A stretch of DNA of 64,000 nucleotides from Monosporascus cannonballus (taxonomy: Eukaryota > Ascomycota > Sordariomycetes > Xylariales): positions 111,168 to 175,167 of the forward strand of contig QJNS01000157.1 of NCBI GenBank assembly GCA_004154925.1, read 5' to 3'. Position numbers and translations under genes: made by a program. Positions 58,560 to 64,000 of this stretch are shown in pieces. Below the pieces are notes generated by a model, which searched no databases, was not told where the DNA came from, and saw only the letters and a program-made list of their open reading frames with translations. Each line of letters begins with the position of its first letter. The first letter of the stretch is position 1.

Positions 58560-61500
58560 ATGCTTCAATTGGGCGCCCGTGCCGTCCGCCGCGTTGGTAC
58601 CTCTTACATTTGCGCAACATGTCTTGGTGCGTCCAATCTAACTCCCATCTCGGCCCCTCAAAGAGTTGCCTCGACTGCCCGCCATCATGACCCATCTTTT
58701 TCCACCACCGCTCGACAGGCCTCTTCGCCTGCCGAAAATCAACCAACCCCCGCAGCCGACGTAACAGAGGCCTCAACTACCGCCCAGTTATCGCTGCCGC
58801 CGTCGAAATCACCACCGCCAAAGAAGAAGAAGAAGTCGAAAAAGCCTGCGAAGAAGCAAATCGACGCTCAGAGTGATGCCGAACGCCAGTTGAGTGTGCT
58901 GCAGGGAGCACTCGAGGCATTGAAGAATGTCCTCGCAGCTCAAAACATTGACGTCGGGAATATCATTACCGGCAAAGAGGCGGGTGACGATAAGAAGAAG
59001 CAAGTTGCGCAGCAGCCCAAGTCCAAAGCTAAGGGCGCTAAGAGCAGAACTGAAGACGCCCCGAGCACTGCCCAGGAGGGGGAGAGTGCAGAACAGGATG
59101 CAGAACAGAAGGTTACCTCTGCTGAATCGCGCCCGGATCCGGGTAGCTCCGATATAAATGCCTTGGGAAAGGCCTTAGCCAATGTAAATGCTAGTGCTGC
59201 TTCTTCAAAGACGGATAAGATGACCGTCAAAGCAAAGCCCGCGACGAAAAAAGCAGGAAAACGTGTGAAGCAGAGGAAAGCTTCAGGAGTTGCCAAGAAA
59301 ACCAAAGGCAAAAAGCAAACAAGCCAGGCCCCCGAAGGCGCCGATGCATCGATAAGCACGCCGTCAGACTCCCTGGGGAAATCGTCTCCGACAAAAGCGC
59401 CATACCGCGCCATCGGGAAACCGTTCTCAGGAGACTCGCCGGGGCACCCAGAAGGAGCATCCAAGGAGAAGCCCCCCAAACGGAGCAAGTCGAAGAAAGG
59501 CAAAGTCCCATTGACGATCTCCAAGGTCAATAGCAACACTCTGACTCTTGCGCCTATTGATGCACCGAGAGCACCCGTCCCCTCGCTCTCGTACGGATTG
59601 GAGAGGGTCCTGTTCAATCCGGGTGTCTATTACCTTCAGGATCCGCGCTCACGAGTGTACAACTTCGATCCATATCTATCCAATATCATGCCCATCCAGG
59701 AATTTGACTTCAATGCCTTGAAACAGTATGTCACGTCCTCCAAGGATAGCACGTTGATTTCAATCGCCAAGGAATATGGGAAGAAGTACACTGGATCAAC
59801 CTCCAGCATGTCATCCATGCTATCACACTTCCACTATCTTCTGTCAGCTTGGCGGAATGTCAACGTGGAAATGCTGTCCAGGAGTATCAAGCCCGACTCG
59901 CTTCAGTTCACCAGGATTAATCGAGCGCCGGCTGCCATCTTCCTGCATTGGAAGGATGGGACTTACGCCATCGACGCCGATAAAGAGTTCGACACCGCAA
60001 ATATCCTTAGTATGCTCGGGAAGTCTATGGAGAAGCTCCTCACACTTCCCAAGGAGGAGTACGAGAGGTACCGGCACAGCAACTCGGACCAGATCACCCA
60101 GGAAGAGCGTGACGCCGAGGAAGCGTACCATTATACAGGTTTCCGTGACTTCTTGATGCGTTCGCAACTGGATGCGCATGATCCAAGAGTCCCTGGCTCG
60201 GGCATGTTCGACTTGAAGACGCGCGCTGTCATCTCTATCCGCATGGACGCCAAAGGATTCGAGAAGGGCCTTGGCTACGAGATCCGGAATCGTTTTGGCG
60301 ACTGGGAATCCTTCGAGCGCGAATACTATGATATGATACGATCTGCCTTCATGAAGTACTCCCTACAAGTCAGAATGGGTCGTATGGATGGCATCTTTGT
60401 CGCATTCCACAACACCCAGCGGATTTTTGGCTTTCAATACATTCCTCTCTCGGAGATGGATCTTGCCCTGCACGGAACGTCCAATGTGACGCTCGGCAAC
60501 AGAGAATTTAAACTTAGTCTTCGCCTCTTAAACGAGCTTCTGGATCGAGCTACCAAGAAATGGCCCGAGCAGTCGTTGCGGCTTCATTTCGAGACAAGAA
60601 CCTCAGTGGCGTCGCCCTTCATGTACATCTTTGCCAAGCCTGTCAAACCTGAGGATATTGATGAAGTGCAAAATGCCAACAAGGCGTCCATCGAGGCCTT
60701 CGAGAGGACAATCATGGGTTTAAATAAGGAGGCAGGCGAAGCCGAGCCCGAACCCGAAAATGACGACGTGATCGAGGAAGAAGAAGACGAGGACAATGAG
60801 TCTCCAAAAACTGAAGAGATGCAAACTCTTGCTGCTTGGGAAGAGGTTCGCCAGACGGTCGAAGATGCCATGGAAGATGACGAAGTTGGAGTTGGTATTG
60901 TTCGAGAAGCTATTGAAGATGCACTCGAGCAGAGCGGACTGATTCGCGCAAAATCTTCTGAAGAAGCGCGAGGATATGTTGACGCTCTTCTCACCGCTAT
61001 CACCGGTGCTCAACACCCCAAACTGACGGTGTCGTCGGACAGCCTGCCCAAGGCGGCTCCTACCGAAGATAGTGAGGAGCCTGCTGATGGTGGGGCAACT
61101 GCTTCAGCAGTTCAGACGGCATCGGCTACAGAGACGGAAAGTTCCAATGACAGTCAAACGTCGGTAGATGACGAGACTAGCAGCACTGCCCAGGTGAGGG
61201 AAAGAGAGGCGAGCGAAGAATCCAGTGCCACTGTCGATCAGACGCCAGAGTCCACGTCGCATGAGTCGATAGCGTCGATAGGGGACCAAGAGACGCCTAA
61301 GGTTGTCTCGGCTGATTCGGAGCTCCCTTCTTCGGTCGATGATACGGTATCCCAAGACCAGACCCCGGCTAGCAACCCTGAAGAGTCGGAAGCCGTTGCC
61401 CGGAACGAGGAATCGGCCGTCGAAGAGGAGGAAGATGACCCCGACGAGGACGAAGAAGTGTCAGAGTCGGAGGGAGATGTAGTGAGCCCCTCGGATATGT

Positions 61501-62384
61501 CTCCATTGAAGGACCTCATTGTACGGATGGCTCAAAGGATCGACGAGAAGCCGGTCCCAGAAGAGAATATCAACGAAACTATGAACGATTCATCCAAGCT
61601 TAAGGCATTTGAACGCATTCTAGGGAAGATGATATCTCTTGCGAAAGTTGATGAGTCCGAACAGCATCTCACTACATCAAGTCCAGGAGCTAGCGCTGCC
61701 GAGACACAATACAGCGAACCAGCCGAACCAGCAACTACAACGACGGAGGCGGATGATACTCTAAGCTCCGCGGAGGATGCTGAGAAGATTGATTCGCATG
61801 AACTACCCGCGGAGGAGGCCGAGCAGGGCGAGATTCTGGGTATGGTGCTGACTATCAAGAACAAGATAAATGGACAATACGTCACTCGCCCGGAGAACCT
61901 CTCGAAGTATGACGAATGGGTTCTCGAATACAACATCGAAGAACTGCCCGATGAGCGTGCCCGTCGCTTCTACGCGCAGTGCAAGACTCGCCGTCGCAAG
62001 GCGCTTGTAGACGAGCGAGACAAGGATTCCGAGTGGTACGCGTTGTTCCAAGGCCAACTTCAGAAACGTACGCAGAAAGGTCGTGAGTGGAGAGCTCGTG
62101 AACTGGAACGGAGTCAGAACAAACCGGTTCACATCGTCGGTCAGGACGGTCCCCTGGAGTGGGAAGACGTATTCGGCAATACCGTGGTCGCAAAAGCACC
62201 ACCGCAGAAGCTTACTCTGGACCCCGAGGACCTCGATTCGGAGGTCGAAGAGCTCGATTTTGTGGGCGAGCCAGAGGAGACAGAAGTTCCATCAAAGGAG
62301 GCCGGAGAGGGCGAGCCAGAGGAGACAGACGTTCCATCAAAGGAGGCCGAAGAGGACGAGAACAGCGACCAGACCAAGGTGTGA
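58560..62384 (+). CDS. PET127: Mitochondrial PET127 family protein (RNA processing)
   Basis: Single-exon gene of 1274 residues from ATG 58560; the frame is open a little further upstream but without an ATG. The N-terminus MLQLGARAVRRVGTSYICAT and the ARHHDPSFSTTARQASS stretch look like a mitochondrial presequence. A Lys/Ala-rich low-complexity region follows, then the PET127 domain at about residues 340-700. It includes LSYGLERVLFNPGVYYLQDP, FTRINRAPAAIFLHWKDG, YHYTGFRDFLMRSQLDAHDP and GMFDLKTRAVISIR, the last (near residue 550) resembling a PD-(D/E)xK nuclease core. The C-terminal half is acidic and disordered. PET127 acts in 5' processing and degradation of mitochondrial RNA on the inner membrane in yeast. 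The long tail ends in a 45-bp tandem repeat. Confidence 0.92.
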   Translation: MLQLGARAVRRVGTSYICATCLGASNLTPISAPQRVASTARHHDPSFSTTARQASSPAENQPTPAADVTEASTTAQLSLPPSKSPPPKKKKKSKKPAKKQIDAQSDAERQLSVLQGALEALKNVLAAQNIDVGNIITGKEAGDDKKKQVAQQPKSKAKGAKSRTEDAPSTAQEGESAEQDAEQKVTSAESRPDPGSSDINALGKALANVNASAASSKTDKMTVKAKPATKKAGKRVKQRKASGVAKKTKGKKQTSQAPEGADASISTPSDSLGKSSPTKAPYRAIGKPFSGDSPGHPEGASKEKPPKRSKSKKGKVPLTISKVNSNTLTLAPIDAPRAPVPSLSYGLERVLFNPGVYYLQDPRSRVYNFDPYLSNIMPIQEFDFNALKQYVTSSKDSTLISIAKEYGKKYTGSTSSMSSMLSHFHYLLSAWRNVNVEMLSRSIKPDSLQFTRINRAPAAIFLHWKDGTYAIDADKEFDTANILSMLGKSMEKLLTLPKEEYERYRHSNSDQITQEERDAEEAYHYTGFRDFLMRSQLDAHDPRVPGSGMFDLKTRAVISIRMDAKGFEKGLGYEIRNRFGDWESFEREYYDMIRSAFMKYSLQVRMGRMDGIFVAFHNTQRIFGFQYIPLSEMDLALHGTSNVTLGNREFKLSLRLLNELLDRATKKWPEQSLRLHFETRTSVASPFMYIFAKPVKPEDIDEVQNANKASIEAFERTIMGLNKEAGEAEPEPENDDVIEEEEDEDNESPKTEEMQTLAAWEEVRQTVEDAMEDDEVGVGIVREAIEDALEQSGLIRAKSSEEARGYVDALLTAITGAQHPKLTVSSDSLPKAAPTEDSEEPADGGATASAVQTASATETESSNDSQTSVDDETSSTAQVREREASEESSATVDQTPESTSHESIASIGDQETPKVVSADSELPSSVDDTVSQDQTPASNPEESEAVARNEESAVEEEEDDPDEDEEVSESEGDVVSPSDMSPLKDLIVRMAQRIDEKPVPEENINETMNDSSKLKAFERILGKMISLAKVDESEQHLTTSSPGASAAETQYSEPAEPATTTTEADDTLSSAEDAEKIDSHELPAEEAEQGEILGMVLTIKNKINGQYVTRPENLSKYDEWVLEYNIEELPDERARRFYAQCKTRRRKALVDERDKDSEWYALFQGQLQKRTQKGREWRARELERSQNKPVHIVGQDGPLEWEDVFGNTVVAKAPPQKLTLDPEDLDSEVEELDFVGEPEETEVPSKEAGEGEPEETDVPSKEAEEDENSDQTKV
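62265..62354 (+). repeat. 45-bp tandem repeat (x2) in the PET127 coding tail
   Basis: Two in-frame copies (62265-62309, 62310-62354) encode GEPEETEVPSKEAGE and GEPEETDVPSKEAEE. The frame is kept, so this is a coding expansion of an acidic tail and a likely length polymorphism. Confidence 0.85.
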
Positions 62385-63257
62385 GACGACGCGATGATGA
62401 TCTACGACAAATACAGCCCAGGGGTAAACAAGGCTGGCCGGAGTCGCTAAAGACGTCGCCACCTGCGAGCTGAGCAGGGTCGGCGACTCTGTAGCAAGGC
62501 GTAACCCAATGGCGGCGTGGAAGCCTTGGCATAGCACTTAGCCGCCTACTGCTGCCCCGGGCTTGGTCGAGCTCGTCGCCTCGGCCTATAGACGAGGACG
62601 ATCTAATGTACAATATGTGTGAATGGAACAATGTTATGAGAGGTGCAAGACGAAAGACGGTTCAGCCGGCCAGCTAGAACCACATGTACTTATGGACGTA
62701 TGTGTGTACGCGTATATGTATGTAAATAGATCCCAACAGCCTCACTCTACGTTTTATGCCGACTTACGCTACCGTATTACATGCACCAGGTAGTTCGAGT
62801 GCTGCGGTATACTTTGACATGTTTGCGAATTGTTGCGCTTTCGCTGCTTATTTGATGCCACATTGTTCTCTTATGGCGTATACTCAGAACTAACTCCAGA
62901 GACGCCCCTTCGCGGATATGTAGGTTGCTGTTACGACCACGTCGAAGGAAGACCCGGCTCGACAAACGTACGATAAAATTATATTCTCACCTCAGCGCTT
63001 GAGGCTAATACACACAAAGTAATCGCACCACGTGCTGACGCGTGCGCCGGCGAATTATGTGTCATCGCGCTGTGATCAGGCCCAGGGGCGCACAGTCAGC
63101 AATAAATGCGACTTCCTATTTCAAGCAGGTTTCGAGGAGGCTCTGACGATATAAAGAGCAGCCTTGCCCCCGTCTCTCTCACAGTTTCCAACGCGACGCC
63201 ATACCAGCCCGTATCTAACTAAGTTGCGTCAAAGGCCCGGTCTTACTCACCGCGACG
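62385..63257. other. Intergenic region before the GH99-like gene
   Basis: Contains the PET127 3' untranslated region and the promoter of the next gene. GATATAAAGAGC at about 63148-63159 is a TATA-like site roughly 100 bp upstream of the ATG at 63258. Overlapping small frames on both strands are not supported as genes. Confidence 0.5.
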
Positions 63258-63869
63258 ATGTTCCAGATCAGAGCCTCCTCGATCTTGCAGCTCGCTGCCA
63301 TAACAGCTCTCTTAGAATGTGCGCTCTGCGCCGGCCCGCTGACGAGTGATGTAGGGCCGCGCCGGTTCCCAACGATCGATCGGTCGGCCCTCAACGGGAA
63401 GCTGTTCGTCGGCTATCAGGGGTGGTTCCGCAAGCCGGGCGAGGGCAATGGGAACTCGCACTGGACGACGTGAGACTCGGTGCCCATCTCAGGCGGACCA
63501 TCCGTCCCCACCCACCGCTGTCCAGTCGACTGACCATCATCGCGCAGGGACCTGCCGACCCCCGAAGTCGGACACGGTAAGTAGCCCCCGCCGCCGTCGG
63601 AAAAGGCGAGCTGGTAGATTAACGGGCGCTGCCCTCACAAAGTCGGCGTCGACATGATACCCGACGTGTCGGGCTACCCGCCTGGGTGCCTCTTCGACAC
63701 CAGCTTCACGCTGCCGGGCGGGGCCGGACCCGCGCGCTTCTACTCGAACGACTGCGACGGCGTCGTCGACCTGCACTTCGAGATGATGGCCGCTCACGGC
63801 ATCGACGGCGCCTTCGTGCAGCGGTTTTACTTCTACCCCAGCGAGGAGCCCCGGGGTGGCTGGAACAGG
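63258..63869 (+). CDS. Secreted GH99-like/xylosidase-arabinosidase family protein, 5' part
   Basis: Exons 63258-63469, 63548-63576 and 63643-63869 (introns GTGAGA..CGCAG, GTAAGT..AAAG, then a donor GTTAGC at 63870). The signal peptide MFQIRASSILQLAAITALLECALCA is followed by the mature start; I count the hydrophobic core as residues ~9-20. Joined exons read KLFVGYQGWFRKPGEG, HWTTDLPTPEVGHVGVDMIPD, SGYPPGC and FEMMAAHGIDGAFVQRFYF, matching fungal proteins annotated as xylosidase/arabinosidase or GH71/GH99-like. Such enzymes hydrolyse polysaccharides outside the cell; the exact substrate is unknown. The frame is in phase across every junction. The gene runs off the window, with the third intron starting in a CT-rich tract. 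Confidence 0.85.
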
Positions 63870-63903
63870 GTTAGCAGTATCTCCCCGCTTCCTCGTACCA
63901 CTT

Positions 63904-63977
63904 ACAATATTCTCTCTCCCTTTCTCTATCTCCCTCTCTCTCTCACTCTCTCTCTCTCTTTTTTTTTTTTTTTTTTC
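63904..63977 (+). repeat. CT-rich microsatellite and T run in an intron
   Basis: Imperfect (CT)n followed by about 19 T, inside the probable third intron of the GH99-like gene; may act as an extended polypyrimidine tract and is likely length-variable. Confidence 0.7.
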
Positions 63978-64000
63978 GCCTTACTTTTGGCCTTACTTTT

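Noticed and set aside
1..64000. CRISPR arrays, rRNA genes or prokaryotic operons
   Set aside because: No regularly spaced repeats or rRNA sequence were seen, and introns plus fungal families exclude a prokaryotic origin.

Overview
The window is from a filamentous ascomycete (Pezizomycotina, most likely a Sordariomycete). The genes have short GT-AG introns of about 50-140 bp with CTAAC-like branch sites. They encode typical fungal proteins: a Kre2/Ktr mannosyltransferase, a GCP-family gamma-tubulin complex protein, PET127, WDR83 and guanylate kinase. Large tracts carry the signature of repeat-induced point mutation (RIP): extreme A+T, abundant TpA, few CpA, and transposon reading frames broken by C-to-T and G-to-A changes.

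Layout. 1-14.1 kb: RIP-degraded transposon graveyard with hAT-like non-autonomous elements bounded by 8-bp target duplications, and two nested Fot1/pogo-like elements. 14.5-19.05 kb: a GC-normal island with three adjacent decayed metabolic genes (short-chain dehydrogenase, histidinol-dehydrogenase-like protein, aldehyde dehydrogenase); the last is interrupted by a poly-G/poly-C block. 19.4-20.95 kb: RIP DNA. 20.96-22.1 kb: a small non-RIP pocket with a DUF3716-like gene and a long hairpin. 22.18-24.92 kb: a second large RIP repeat related to the one ending at 4.7 kb. 25.43-27.26 kb: a third Fot1/pogo-like element. 27.3-30.05 kb: gene-poor GC-normal DNA. 30.05-43.39 kb: a complete copia element (219-bp LTRs, 5-bp duplication GAACA) split by a complete gypsy element (436-bp LTRs, 5-bp duplication AAAGG). 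43.4-49.7 kb: mostly gene-free, with one small conserved-looking ORF (47026) and one uncertain secreted-protein ORF (48.6 kb).

49.7-64 kb is ordinary gene-dense euchromatin: guanylate kinase (-), gamma-tubulin complex component (-), alpha-1,2-mannosyltransferase (+), WDR83-like WD40 protein (-), mitochondrial PET127 (+), and the 5' part of a secreted GH99-like/xylosidase-arabinosidase family gene (+) running off the window. These are unrelated housekeeping functions (nucleotide metabolism, microtubule nucleation, Golgi glycosylation, scaffolding, mitochondrial RNA processing, extracellular carbohydrate breakdown) and do not form a pathway.

The most informative structures are the datable nested transposon insertions with exact target duplications, the hAT-like family built around a ~130-bp inverted-repeat module, the three-gene decayed catabolic cluster, and the small DUF3716-like gene with its hairpin between RIP blocks. 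All calls come from reading the sequence; no database search was run.
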